64,000 nt of DNA from Planctomycetota bacterium. Lineage in GTDB: Bacteria; Planctomycetota; Planctomycetia; Gemmatales; Gemmataceae. The notes beneath the pieces are model-generated. The model searched no databases, was not told the origin of the DNA, and was given only the letters and a program-made list of their open reading frames with translations. Every line of letters starts with the position of its first letter. The first letter of the stretch is position 1. The position numbers and the translations under genes were made by a program. The stretch spans positions 1-64,000 of the forward strand of contig JAIOPV010000119.1 in assembly GCA_021413735.1 (NCBI GenBank), read 5' to 3'. Positions 37,402 to 46,516 of the stretch are shown here, piece by piece.

Positions 37402-40400
37402 GTGTCTTACGTCGGCGTGAACATCGGTGCCTTGACCGTTAAGGTGGTGGCGTTGCGGGGCGAAAACAAGAACGCCAAAGTTGTCTCGCACCAGGGCCGG
37501 CCACTGGAGGTCCTCAAGGAAGTGCTCGCAGCCGAGTTCACGGACGGCGAGTACTTCGCCGTATCTGGGCAGTTGGGGCATCTTTCGGAGGTGGTGGCCA
37601 TCCAGCGTGCCCTTCAGGAGCTCGACAGCAAGTTCAACGCCGTGGCCTCGCTGGGGGGAGAGTCATTCCTCGTCTACTTCGTCGCACAAGGCCGTGTGAT
37701 CAATGTGCTCTCTCACAACAAATGCGCAGCCGGGAGCGGGGAGTTCTTCGTGCAACAGATCGGGCGCATGGGTTTGTCGATGGATGAAGCAATCCAGCTT
37801 TCGTTCGCCGGCAAGGTCGTGCCCCTGGCGTCACGTTGTTCGGTTCACTGCAAATCCGACATCACACACAAGCTCAACCGCAAAGAAGCAACACGCGAAG
37901 ACATCTTGCACACGCTGCACGATAGCATGGCCAATAAGGTCGTAGCACTTCTGGAGAAAGGGCAGTGTGAACTGAAGCGTGTTCTGCTGATCGGTGGTGT
38001 GACTCACAACGCGGCGATGCTGGCAGCGCTCCGCGAAAAGCTCCCTGCCACGGAATTCGTCGTGCTGCCGGAGAGTCCGTGGTTCGAGGCCTGGGGTAGT
38101 GCCCTTATCGCCCGAGACGAACCGACTCACACCTCGCCGCAGATTTCCGTGCAGCCGACACTCGGCACGCTCCCGCCGATGAGTCAGTATGCCGACCAAG
38201 TGACGGTTATTCCCGCCCCTGCGTGGCAGGCTCCGCCTGATGGTCCGATGGTTCTGGGAGTGGATGCCGGTTCGACAACTACCAAGGCGATTCTTCTCGA
38301 TCCCGCCACGCGGGCTGTGGTCGTCTCGCACTACACGCGCACCCGGGGCGATCCCGTGGCGGCAACGCGCGAGTGCCTGCGAGCCCTGGCGGATCACATC
38401 GGCAATCGGCAAGTCTTTCTGATTGGCACGACGGGCTCGGCCCGGGAACTCGTCGGGGCGTATTTGGAAACGAGCTACGTTTACAACGAAATCTCTGCCC
38501 ACGCCGCCGGAGCGACGCACTTCGACCCCGATGTGGACACCATCTTTGAGATCGGCGGCCAGGATTCCAAATACATCCATCTGCACAACGGCGTGCCCAT
38601 CGACTATGCAATGAACAACGCTTGCTCTGCGGGCACCGGCTCGTTCCTTGAGGAGAGCGCCCAGGGAGATCTCGGGATCACACTCGAGCAAATCGGTGAT
38701 CTTGCCCTGGCAGCACCAACTCCAGTGCACTTCAAAGCTACCTGCGCGGCGTTCATCAACTCCGATATTCGGATCGCACAGCAGCAGGGTTATACACGCG
38801 AGAACATTGTCGCCGGACTGGTGTATGCGATCGCAGACAACTACCTCAACCGGGTCAAGGGGTCTCGCTTTGTCGGCAAGAAGGTGTTCCTTCAAGGGGG
38901 GGTGGCGTTGAATCGGGCGGTTGGGCACGCCTTCGCACACAGCGTGGATCGCCCCGTGGTTATTCCGCCGTGCCCCGAATTGCTCGGAGCCTTGGGAGTC
39001 GCGCTGTTGGCGTTGGACCGATCCCACGCCGCGCCGACGATGCCGAGCAGCAGCAAGACCCAGACTCCACCCACAACTGATCTGCTGGGACTAATCGCCA
39101 AGGATATGAAACTCGTGGGCCGGTTTACTTGCGGCGCATGCAAGATGTACTGCACCATCGACCGATTCGAGATCGCAGGCCGGCGTTTCCCCTTCGGCGG
39201 TCGTTGCAGTTTGTTCGAGAACGTGTGGAAGCAACGGACACGCCTGTCTCCGGCGGCCGATCTCGTGGCGGAACGGGGGATGTTGCTCTACGGCCTCGCC
39301 AAGCGACCGCCTCCACGGACTGACAACGGGCAACAGAGACACAGCGAGAAGCGCGTTCGTATCGGCATTCCCAAAGCGTTGACCACCCATTCGCTCTTTC
39401 CTCTCTATTCCACATTCTTCTCTCAACTCGGCATGGACGTTGTTCTGTCCGGAGTCGATCCCCGCGGCGAACTGAAGTCCTTTTCCAGTTTTTGCTTTCC
39501 TGTGCAAATCGCCCACGGGGCGGTTCTGGACCTGGCACACCAAGGTGTGAACTTTGTGTTCATGCCCCACGTCATGCGGATGCCACACGCCAGCGCCAAT
39601 CGTGAATCCTTCCTGTGCCCGATCACACAGGCCGGACCTTACTTTCTGGCCAAGGCGTTCCCAGACATTCACTTTCTGTCGCCACTGCTGGATTTCAGTG
39701 AAGGCTATGGCGAGGGTTCGGCTTTGATCGAAACGGCGGTTCAAGATCTCGGAGTCACCAAGAAAGACGCAGAACTCGCGTGGGGATTGGCCGTAACGGC
39801 CCAGACCGAAACCGAACGAGCGATGCAAGAACTGGGGCGGCAGGCGCTCGAAAAAGCACTGGCAAGTTTGGAACCAGCCATCGTGCTCGCGGGCCACAGC
39901 TACAACGCGTTTTCCCCTGAGGCATCGCAGTCGGTGGGCAAGAAACTCTCGAGTATGGGAGTTGTCGCCATTCCGTCGGACTGTCTCGCCTCGACCCAGG
40001 ACGGGCCGACTTCGTGGCATTATGCGAACCAGATCCTGAACGCTGCTGAAATCGTCAAGCGATCACCGAACCTTTTCCTCCTGTGTATCAGCAACTTCAG
40101 TTGCACGGTGGATGCGTTCACACATGCTCAATTGGCGTCCGAAATGGGCACCAAGCCTTACCTGATCCTGGAAATCGACGCCCACACTGCCGATGGAGGT
40201 ATTCAAACGCGCCTGGAGGCCTTTCTGGACATCATCCGGAATTACCGCGTCACGCAGGCGAGCGAAGCACCACCATTTCAACCATGCCGACTCGGCGACG
40301 ATAGCAAGGTGATCCTTTCGAGTGGGGAGGAAATCCGGCTCAGTGATCCGCGTGTGAAGCTCTACTTCCCGAGCTTCTCGCCCTATCACGCTCAAGCCCT

Positions 40401-41586
40401 CGCGATGGCTTTCCCATGGGTTGGTCTTCATGCGGGCGAGGTCATTCCACTTGATCGAAGCCAACTCGAGCAAGGGCTCCGTTACACCACGGGTCGGGAA
40501 TGTCTTCCTCTGCCCATCTGCATCGGCCAACTCTTGCACATTCACAAGAAGCGTCAACCGGGCGAAGCTGCCGGGCTTTTCATGATGCAAGGCGGCGCAC
40601 CATGTGTGATCGACGCCTACATGGGTTACTTGCAACGTTTCATCGTCGAACAACAGTTGCCCGACCTCTTCATGTTCTGTCCGGGCGGCGACAAGCAGCA
40701 TGGCGGCCTCTCGGCCTCGCTTCGAGCCAAAACGTTCTGGCCCGCAACACTGGTGGCGGATCTGCTCGTTGAGATCGAGCAAGTGTTGCGAGTTGTCGGG
40801 GCGCCTGGAAGTGTGGATGAGATGAAGAGAGAGTGGGAGCGATTTCGCGGTTCCGCTCGCACGCTCGATCAGTTTCATGCGGAACTGCCCGAGTTCGTGA
40901 AACGTCTTTCTACCCTGCCAAGGGTCAGAGACCCCTTGAATTGTCCCACGGTGGTGGTCACGGGTGACTTTTTCACCCGCTTCAGCCCGTTCTTCATGGA
41001 GGGAGTCACCGAACTCTACAGCGAGGCAGGTATCATCCTCAAGCCCGTCGATCTGAGTGACCTTGCCCTCTACATCGCCTATCACGGGTTGGCTCAAACC
41101 GCTGACGGTTGGGGGATGAAGCCGGGCCCATTGGCTTTCGCCAAGGCTTGCACCCGCATCTTTCAGCCAGCCGGTCAACAATATCTCCAGCGATGGTTGA
41201 CACTCCGTGTCGTGAAGAACTCCGACGAATACTACCGCGAAATGTTCGAGAAGACCGGACTTCTGATTTCTGGTCCCAAGGACGCCGCGACCCAGTACAA
41301 GGCCGCCTCCGAGCACATTTCCCCCCAGATCTTCGGGGAGGTGGTCCCGAACGTGGGTGAGGGTATCGAGGCGGAGAGAAAAGGCTACGACGGTATCCTC
41401 CTCATTGGGCCGTTCAACTGCCTTCCGTTTCGGATTTCCGAAGCGATCCTCAAACCGCAAAGCATCCAGCGAGGCATGCCTCTGTTGAGTTACGAAAGCG
41501 ATGGGTATGCCGTTGCACCATCTTTTATCAGACAGGTGCAAGTCCACATTCAGCAAGTCATGGAGCACGCGGCTTGCAAGCTGTGA
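37402..41586 (+). CDS. Giant fused acyl-CoA dehydratase activase-like protein
   Basis: A 1394-residue cytoplasmic protein of the BadF/BadG/BcrA/HgdC superfamily. GTG 37402 has an excellent aaggag site. Two activase (ASKHA ATPase) domains lie in tandem: residues 1-240, with a weak phosphate loop (GVNIGALTVKVV) and Cys108 and Cys146; and residues 284-540 with an intact one (GVDAGSTTTK), GGQDSK and Cys408 and Cys448 (NNACSAGTGS, KATCAAF). In HgdC homodimers two Cys per subunit hold one [4Fe-4S] cluster, so here the cluster could be held within one chain. Residues 570-1394 are DUF2229 plus a dehydratase-component-like region, opening with a CGACKMYC cluster (577-584) and Cys602. HgdC uses ATP for electron transfer to 2-hydroxyacyl-CoA dehydratases. 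The substrate of the fused forms is unknown. Confidence 0.9.
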   Translation: MSYVGVNIGALTVKVVALRGENKNAKVVSHQGRPLEVLKEVLAAEFTDGEYFAVSGQLGHLSEVVAIQRALQELDSKFNAVASLGGESFLVYFVAQGRVINVLSHNKCAAGSGEFFVQQIGRMGLSMDEAIQLSFAGKVVPLASRCSVHCKSDITHKLNRKEATREDILHTLHDSMANKVVALLEKGQCELKRVLLIGGVTHNAAMLAALREKLPATEFVVLPESPWFEAWGSALIARDEPTHTSPQISVQPTLGTLPPMSQYADQVTVIPAPAWQAPPDGPMVLGVDAGSTTTKAILLDPATRAVVVSHYTRTRGDPVAATRECLRALADHIGNRQVFLIGTTGSARELVGAYLETSYVYNEISAHAAGATHFDPDVDTIFEIGGQDSKYIHLHNGVPIDYAMNNACSAGTGSFLEESAQGDLGITLEQIGDLALAAPTPVHFKATCAAFINSDIRIAQQQGYTRENIVAGLVYAIADNYLNRVKGSRFVGKKVFLQGGVALNRAVGHAFAHSVDRPVVIPPCPELLGALGVALLALDRSHAAPTMPSSSKTQTPPTTDLLGLIAKDMKLVGRFTCGACKMYCTIDRFEIAGRRFPFGGRCSLFENVWKQRTRLSPAADLVAERGMLLYGLAKRPPPRTDNGQQRHSEKRVRIGIPKALTTHSLFPLYSTFFSQLGMDVVLSGVDPRGELKSFSSFCFPVQIAHGAVLDLAHQGVNFVFMPHVMRMPHASANRESFLCPITQAGPYFLAKAFPDIHFLSPLLDFSEGYGEGSALIETAVQDLGVTKKDAELAWGLAVTAQTETERAMQELGRQALEKALASLEPAIVLAGHSYNAFSPEASQSVGKKLSSMGVVAIPSDCLASTQDGPTSWHYANQILNAAEIVKRSPNLFLLCISNFSCTVDAFTHAQLASEMGTKPYLILEIDAHTADGGIQTRLEAFLDIIRNYRVTQASEAPPFQPCRLGDDSKVILSSGEEIRLSDPRVKLYFPSFSPYHAQALAMAFPWVGLHAGEVIPLDRSQLEQGLRYTTGRECLPLPICIGQLLHIHKKRQPGEAAGLFMMQGGAPCVIDAYMGYLQRFIVEQQLPDLFMFCPGGDKQHGGLSASLRAKTFWPATLVADLLVEIEQVLRVVGAPGSVDEMKREWERFRGSARTLDQFHAELPEFVKRLSTLPRVRDPLNCPTVVVTGDFFTRFSPFFMEGVTELYSEAGIILKPVDLSDLALYIAYHGLAQTADGWGMKPGPLAFAKACTRIFQPAGQQYLQRWLTLRVVKNSDEYYREMFEKTGLLISGPKDAATQYKAASEHISPQIFGEVVPNVGEGIEAERKGYDGILLIGPFNCLPFRISEAILKPQSIQRGMPLLSYESDGYAVAPSFIRQVQVHIQQVMEHAACKL

Positions 41587-41590
41587 TGAG

Positions 41591-41630
41591 AAACGCATGG
41601 GAGCCCGAAAAGGCGGGTTTCCATGCGTTT
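41591..41630 (+). terminator. Strong hairpin after the activase gene
   Basis: aaacgcatgg and ccatgcgttt as outer arms, extended inward by gagcccg / cgggttt, giving a stem of about 17 bases with a short loop and ending in tttt. It lies five bases after the activase stop; a rho-independent terminator. Confidence 0.75.
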
Positions 41631-41661
41631 TGGCATCGCGGAGAGAACGACATTCCGACAA

Positions 41662-41844
41662 CTAACTCGGCACCTTCGGATTGTTCAAACGCAGCCAATT
41701 CACAACTTCCGATGGCTCACGTGAAAAACAATACCGCACTTCGTCGTCGAGGTGCATCGGGTTCCGCCGAATAACACAGTGTCGGGAGCACGCATCGGGC
41801 TTATGATCCCCGTGTAGCACCGCGTGCCGCAAGATGAAGGGCAA
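41662..41844 (-). CDS. Possible small protein before the RCK gene
   Basis: A 60-residue frame from TTG 41844 (start PFILRHAVLHGDHKPDACSR, end VVNWLRLNNPKVPS) with fairly protein-like composition and a His/Cys-rich centre. It would start three bases from the opposite-strand start at 41848. The weak start makes this uncertain. Confidence 0.25.
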   Translation of the reverse strand: MPFILRHAVLHGDHKPDACSRHCVIRRNPMHLDDEVRYCFSREPSEVVNWLRLNNPKVPS

Positions 41845-41847
41845 ATC

Positions 41848-43791
41848 GTGAGCCAACGAGTTCTTCTGTGCGGGCTTGGCCGCGTCGGCTGGCGCGTCCT
41901 CGATTCCGTCAGAGCCGCAGGATTTCCCGTCGTCGTTATCGACACAAACATCGCGCCAGACGACCCGCGACTCAATGGCGTTCGCGCTGTCAGAGGTGAT
42001 TGCCGTCGGCCCGATGTGCTGGAACTCGGCGGCGTGCGCGACGCCACCGGCATCGTGATCGCCACCGGCGACGATCTGCTGAACATCTCCACCGCGATGC
42101 TCGTGCGGAAGCTCAACCCCACCGCCCGCATCGTGGTTCGCATGTTCAACCAGAACCTCATCGACCGGCTCAGCGGAGCCGTGAAGAACACCGTCGCGCT
42201 CAGCGTTTCCGGGCTGATCGCGCCAATGCTCGCACTCACCGCTGTCACCGGCGACACGCTCGGAGCGTTCAAACTTGAGGACGGTCCTCGACAAGTTTCC
42301 GAACTCGCAGTGGCGGCAGGATCGAGCCTCATCGGAATGACGATTGGCGATGTCGCCCAGCAGAATCAGCTTGTTCCGCTCGCGTTCACGCCTGCCCACG
42401 GACACCCATCGTTCCTGCACGATGTGCCGAGTGACACCGCGTTGTCACAGGGCGATCGGCTTGTCGTCTGCGGTGCCCCCGCGAATCTGATTCGACTTCT
42501 CGAACGCGAGCGCGGCGACCTCTTGCCTGGCGTGAAGTGGGCGTGGCGGTTGCGTCGCTGGCTGCGAACGTTTCGCCGAACGCTGTGGGAAGTCGATCTG
42601 TCGGTGAAGATCGCGACGCCGGTGCTGTTCGCGACGATCCTCGGCAGCGTATTCGTGTTCCGCTACGGAATCGGGGCGGAGTGGTCCGAGGGGCTGTACC
42701 AAACCGTGAGCATCATCGCGACCGGTGCGAGTATGCACGGCGAACACCACTCGGACTGGGCGAAGGTGTTTATCAGCGTGTTGAAACTTGCGGGGGCGGC
42801 TCTCATCGCGGCGTTCACGGCGATCTTCACGCAATACCTTCTGCGGGCGAAGCTCGGCGGCGCTCTCGAAATTCGTTGGGTTCCCGATGGTGGGCACGTC
42901 GTCGTGTGCGGTCTCGGCAACGTCGGCTTCCGGCTCGTGAACGAACTCATCGCGATGGGCGAGCGTGTGGTCGCGATCGACAATCGCGTCGATGGGCAGT
43001 TCATCGCCACGGTTCGCGGGAAGGGCGTGCCGACATTCGTTGGCGATGCGACCGTCGTGGATGTGTTGAAGCAGGCTCGTGCTGGCGATGCGAAAGCCGT
43101 GATCGCGGCGACTTCGAGCGAGCTGGCGAACCTCGAAATTGCGCTCTTGGTCCGCGAGATGAACCCGAATTCGCGGGTGGTGGTGCGGCTGTCGGACCCG
43201 GAATTCGCGGAGGCCGTGCGAGAAGCGGCGAACATTCGGCAAGCGGTGTCGGTTCCGGCGCTGGCAGCTCCGGCTTTCGCAGCGGCGCTGTTCGGGGATC
43301 GCGTGCAGACGCTCATCACGGCCGCGGGTCGCACGTTGGTTGTGATCGAATTGGCGGTTGACGCCGACGACACGCACCTGGTTGGAAAGTCGCTGCGAGC
43401 GTTGATGCTCGATTACCGCCTGATGCCGGTGGCGATTGCCGGTCACAATCTCGCCGAACTTCGCGAACACCGATTCAAGCTCGGCGATCGCGTGACAGTC
43501 GTGGCGGAGTTACCCGATCTGGAACGGCTCATCCGTCGCGAAGCGATTCCGAGGACGGCATCCACGGTGATCGACAGCTACCCCGTGATTGTCCGCGACA
43601 AGCTTGTGTTGCTGGTGCGGTCGGTGCGTCGCTGCGAGAAAGAGGAAGCCGAAGCTGCGGTGAATGGTCCGTTCACACTCGCCGACGGGTTGACGCACGG
43701 CGAAGCGCAGGAGTTGGTGGAACTGGTGAGCCGCGATAAGTGCGTGGCCCGCGTGATCGTGACCCGCGAGCCTGGAATTTACGCGGACTGA
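41848..43791 (+). CDS. RCK domain - two-helix pore - RCK domain protein (potassium transport related)
   Basis: A 647-residue protein. N-terminal RCK_N with the NAD/ligand-binding loop VLLCGLGRVGWRVL and a C-terminal lobe; then a two-helix channel-like module (VKIATPVLFATILGSVFVF; LAGAALIAAFTAIFTQYLL) with a pore segment; then a second RCK_N (HVVVCGLGNVGFRLV) and RCK_C. In place of the potassium filter TVGYG stands ATGAS (in TVSIIATGAS), so ion selectivity is probably altered. GTG 41848 (aaggg site) is preferred over GTG 41824. RCK domains gate channels and Trk transporters according to nucleotide binding. Monocistronic. Confidence 0.82.
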   Translation: MSQRVLLCGLGRVGWRVLDSVRAAGFPVVVIDTNIAPDDPRLNGVRAVRGDCRRPDVLELGGVRDATGIVIATGDDLLNISTAMLVRKLNPTARIVVRMFNQNLIDRLSGAVKNTVALSVSGLIAPMLALTAVTGDTLGAFKLEDGPRQVSELAVAAGSSLIGMTIGDVAQQNQLVPLAFTPAHGHPSFLHDVPSDTALSQGDRLVVCGAPANLIRLLERERGDLLPGVKWAWRLRRWLRTFRRTLWEVDLSVKIATPVLFATILGSVFVFRYGIGAEWSEGLYQTVSIIATGASMHGEHHSDWAKVFISVLKLAGAALIAAFTAIFTQYLLRAKLGGALEIRWVPDGGHVVVCGLGNVGFRLVNELIAMGERVVAIDNRVDGQFIATVRGKGVPTFVGDATVVDVLKQARAGDAKAVIAATSSELANLEIALLVREMNPNSRVVVRLSDPEFAEAVREAANIRQAVSVPALAAPAFAAALFGDRVQTLITAAGRTLVVIELAVDADDTHLVGKSLRALMLDYRLMPVAIAGHNLAELREHRFKLGDRVTVVAELPDLERLIRREAIPRTASTVIDSYPVIVRDKLVLLVRSVRRCEKEEAEAAVNGPFTLADGLTHGEAQELVELVSRDKCVARVIVTREPGIYAD

Positions 43792-43799
43792 GTAGTGTG

Positions 43800-43824
43800 A
43801 GCGCTACGCCGCAAGCGGCAAAAC
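43800..43824. repeat. Palindrome family B, right arm only
   Basis: agcgctacgccgcaagcgg matches the right arm of the copy at 33481. The partner arm is missing. It separates two convergent genes. Confidence 0.75.
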
Positions 43825-43825
43825 A

Positions 43826-44746
43826 TCAGGCCCACAAACTCGGGCCGCCGCCGAGTCGATCCAACTCAGTACGGAAGGCTGCCAACTGTTCAGGGGTGAA
43901 GTTCGCCAACGGCAGCCGCACCGGTCCCAACTCGACCCCCCGCATCCGCATCAATTCCTTGGCCGCCGCGAAGTAACCGACGCGGAACATCATCACGACC
44001 AGTTCCACCGCCTTGAACTGCACATCGCGAGCGGTGGCGAAATCACCCCGATTCGCGGCATCGAGTAATCGGTGGAACATCGGTGAGGCGAAGTTGTACC
44101 CGCTGCCGACCGCACCCCGGCCACCTAACGCCACCGCCGCGAGCAGTTGCTCGTCCATGCCGAACAGCACGTCGAACCGGCCGCCGCCGGCGCGAATGAG
44201 CCGCTGGAATGTCATCAGGTCCGGGTTCGTGAACTTCACGCCGACGAGCGTGGGAATCCGCTCGGCTGCCGATTCGATCCAGTCCGCGACCGGAAACGCG
44301 ATGCCGGTCAGAACGGGGATGTCGTAGAAGTAGAAAGGCGTCTTCGGTGCGGCCTTCGCAACTTCACGGCAGCAGTCGATCACCACATCGGATGACTTCG
44401 GCTTCAGATAGCATGGGCTAATCATCGCGATCGCAGCGGCTCCGAGTTCGTCCGCACGAGCCGCGATGGTTCGGCTATCGGCCAGGCAATTCGCCCCGAC
44501 ATGCACCACCAACCGAACGGGCGTTCCCTTCAGCACGGCAGCCCAGCGCACGGTTAGTGCGTCGCGCTCGGCGACGGTCAGCGAAGAGAACTCGCCGGTG
44601 GTTCCGCCGACGAACACACCAGCCACGCGATCACGCACGAAGATCTCGGCCTGCTTCTCAACAGCAGCGAGGTTCAACTCGCCCGATGGTGTGAACGGCG
44701 TGAGTGCGGCGGGAACGAGGCCAACGAACGGTGTGTGCGGTGTCAT
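43826..44746 (-). CDS. Dihydrodipicolinate synthase / N-acetylneuraminate lyase family aldolase
   Basis: A 306-residue class I aldolase of the DapA/NanA family. The Schiff-base Lys lies in LVGVKFTNPD and the proton-shuttle Tyr in FYFYDIPV; GGTTGEFSSLT replaces the DapA GTTGESATL, and the GMDEQLLAAVALGGRGAVGSGYN stretch is typical of the N-acetylneuraminate lyase branch (GRDE / GSTYN). It therefore probably cleaves or forms a 2-keto acid sugar rather than dihydrodipicolinate; the substrate is uncertain. Start ATG 44746. A 22-base-arm hairpin precedes it in the transcript, after the patatin gene. Confidence 0.85.
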   Translation of the reverse strand: MTPHTPFVGLVPAALTPFTPSGELNLAAVEKQAEIFVRDRVAGVFVGGTTGEFSSLTVAERDALTVRWAAVLKGTPVRLVVHVGANCLADSRTIAARADELGAAAIAMISPCYLKPKSSDVVIDCCREVAKAAPKTPFYFYDIPVLTGIAFPVADWIESAAERIPTLVGVKFTNPDLMTFQRLIRAGGGRFDVLFGMDEQLLAAVALGGRGAVGSGYNFASPMFHRLLDAANRGDFATARDVQFKAVELVVMMFRVGYFAAAKELMRMRGVELGPVRLPLANFTPEQLAAFRTELDRLGGGPSLWA

Positions 44747-44754
44747 GGCGAATC

Positions 44755-44806
44755 CAGAGGTCAGAGGACAGACGACAGAGGACTGTCGTCTGTCCTCTGA
44801 CCTCTG
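44755..44806. repeat. Perfect 22-base-arm palindrome
   Basis: Left arm cagaggtcagaggacagacg plus ac, right arm exactly complementary, loop agaggact. It fills the gap between the patatin gene stop (44809) and the aldolase start (44746). It could end the patatin transcript, although no U-run follows. Confidence 0.93.
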
Positions 44807-44808
44807 TT

Positions 44809-46017
44809 CTATCGCTTATGGGGACGTGAGGAACCACGCACGAACACAGGAGCCGGCGCACACAAATCCGGCGGCGCGAACTGCCACGACGGCCCCGCTC
44901 GCCCATCCTGTTCGCCCTCAACGTAGAGCTTCTGCATTTCGCCCTGGTCGATGCTGATGAGCGTCTCGGCGTTCACGGCCAGGTCTTGCCGAAGCGACGC
45001 GAGATGGAATCGCATCCCCGCCAGCACCGCGTGACCGTGTAGATTTCCGAGTTCGGCCCGACAGTTCGCATACATGATCGACTCGGTCGTCGCACCGAGA
45101 ATCGGCAATACCCGCTGACGCACCGGGGAAGCATCCGCATACAGTTTGCCAGCAACGACCGCGTAGAAATTCCCGGTCGCTCCGGGCACCACTGGCACCC
45201 CCGCAGCATTTCCGATGGCTGCCTGGAACACCTGCGACGGCATGAAAAGCTGCGATGTAATCCCACCGTCGGCGTGAAGTTCGTTTACTGGCAATCCGTC
45301 TTCCCCGGGCACCGCGAACATCACCGGCGGAAACATTCCGGGAACCGAACACGACGCCAGCAGCACGTCTCGGAACAGTGCCGCTCCGTTCGCCAAGCCA
45401 GCAATCACGCCCATATCCCAGACCACGAGCCGACGCGTGCTGAGGTTCGTTGTGGCAACGTAAAGCCGACGGCCCTTCGCGTGTTCCTCCGAGATTCGCC
45501 GGAGGAGGTCAACCGTGATCTGCGACTCAATCAGCTTCTTGAGCGGGTTCGACGACGCAACGGCATCCTTGAACGGGATCGTCACCCATGCCCGAATACG
45601 GAACACGTCTTCGGCGCGAACGCCCGTGTGCAGCGACATTGCGACGCCGTCGTACTCGGCACCGAGGAACGCATACGGAGCGATCAGCGAACCGACGCTG
45701 ACGCCGGTGACGGTGTCGAATTCGGGACGGGTGCCAGTTTTCGTCCAGCCCGCGAGGAAGCCGGTGGAATACGCTCCGTACAGACCGCCGCTCGACAGAG
45801 CCAGGACATTCCGCTGCGGCCGTAATCCGGCTTCCGTCCCGGTCGCGTTGCAGAGCGTGACTCCGGGCGGAACCAAACACGGCGGCTCAACCGGAGCAAG
45901 CGATGCCCGAATCGAAAGGGGCCGTCGGCCGATCGGCTGACAGCCGACGACGATCGCCACCAAGACCAGAAGAGTCGCGACAGCATAATGCTGCCGTGGG
46001 AACGGAATGCGAACCAT
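44809..46017 (-). CDS. Patatin-like phospholipase, lipoprotein
   Basis: A 402-residue lipid acyl hydrolase on the periplasmic side. The lipoprotein signal ends IVVGC (Cys26). The patatin fold shows the oxyanion loop SSGGLYGAYSTG, nucleophile elbow GVSVGS and the dyad Asp in HADGGITS. The last 60 residues are a variable tail with Gln/Asp-rich sequence. It may act on membrane lipids or on fatty acyl groups of other organisms. Start ATG 46017. It is upstream of the aldolase gene with the palindrome between them. Confidence 0.85.
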   Translation of the reverse strand: MVRIPFPRQHYAVATLLVLVAIVVGCQPIGRRPLSIRASLAPVEPPCLVPPGVTLCNATGTEAGLRPQRNVLALSSGGLYGAYSTGFLAGWTKTGTRPEFDTVTGVSVGSLIAPYAFLGAEYDGVAMSLHTGVRAEDVFRIRAWVTIPFKDAVASSNPLKKLIESQITVDLLRRISEEHAKGRRLYVATTNLSTRRLVVWDMGVIAGLANGAALFRDVLLASCSVPGMFPPVMFAVPGEDGLPVNELHADGGITSQLFMPSQVFQAAIGNAAGVPVVPGATGNFYAVVAGKLYADASPVRQRVLPILGATTESIMYANCRAELGNLHGHAVLAGMRFHLASLRQDLAVNAETLISIDQGEMQKLYVEGEQDGRAGPSWQFAPPDLCAPAPVFVRGSSRPHKR

Positions 46018-46516
46018 GTCGCGGGACGTACCCGAAGCCCTGTGTTCGTGTCAACCCACAAGTTGACCCTGTCCCACCAAACTGGGCAAACTCGGTCAAC
46101 TCACTCCGTCACAGAAGATTTGCCCGTCCTCGCGATGCTCGGATCGGACCTTTCCCGCTCACGGTCACGTCTGAGTTTTTCGCTCAGGATGAGTAGCAGC
46201 GGCGCCCGATGATAACACCTAGTTCACTGTTCGAGCGTTCCAACCGAACCCTCGGAGAACATCTTCGTGGACGACAACCTTGACTATATATCCCAAAGTA
46301 TCCAATTCGCCCCAAACTCCCTGGTATTCCAGTTTCCGAGTACGATCTGGGTGATAAGTGTCCAGATATGTTTTCCTTCACAGTCGCATTTTTCCAAATG
46401 TGCCACATTTGCCGGGATTTGACTACCTGGACCCGGCGACATCGTCTATAAACGACCTTCCCGTGTCCCTGTGGGCATGGGTATCACCAGTGGTGTGCTT
46501 CAGGAGGTTCAACAGG
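46018..46516. other. Intergenic leader region of the secreted thioredoxin-like gene
   Basis: 499 bases without a convincing gene; base composition is more A/T-rich than the surroundings. It contains a palindrome aaatgtg-c-cacattt (46396-46410), an ttgact block at 46419 and tataaa at 46447, likely a promoter zone for the plus-strand gene at 46517, though the 22-base gap between the last two boxes is too long for a standard sigma70 promoter. Promoters for the patatin gene would also lie here. Confidence 0.5.
46396..46410. promoter_or_regulatory. Candidate operator palindrome
   Basis: aaatgtg, one base, cacattt: perfect seven-base arms, just upstream of the ttgact block. Such a site would suit a dimeric regulator; none is identified. 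Confidence 0.35.

Noticed and set aside
37831-39027. Minus-strand 398-residue frame
   Set aside because: Antisense to the activase gene; no motif of its own.
39091-41661. Two further minus-strand frames, 309 and 532 residues
   Set aside because: Antisense to the activase gene, with no ribosome site or family pattern.
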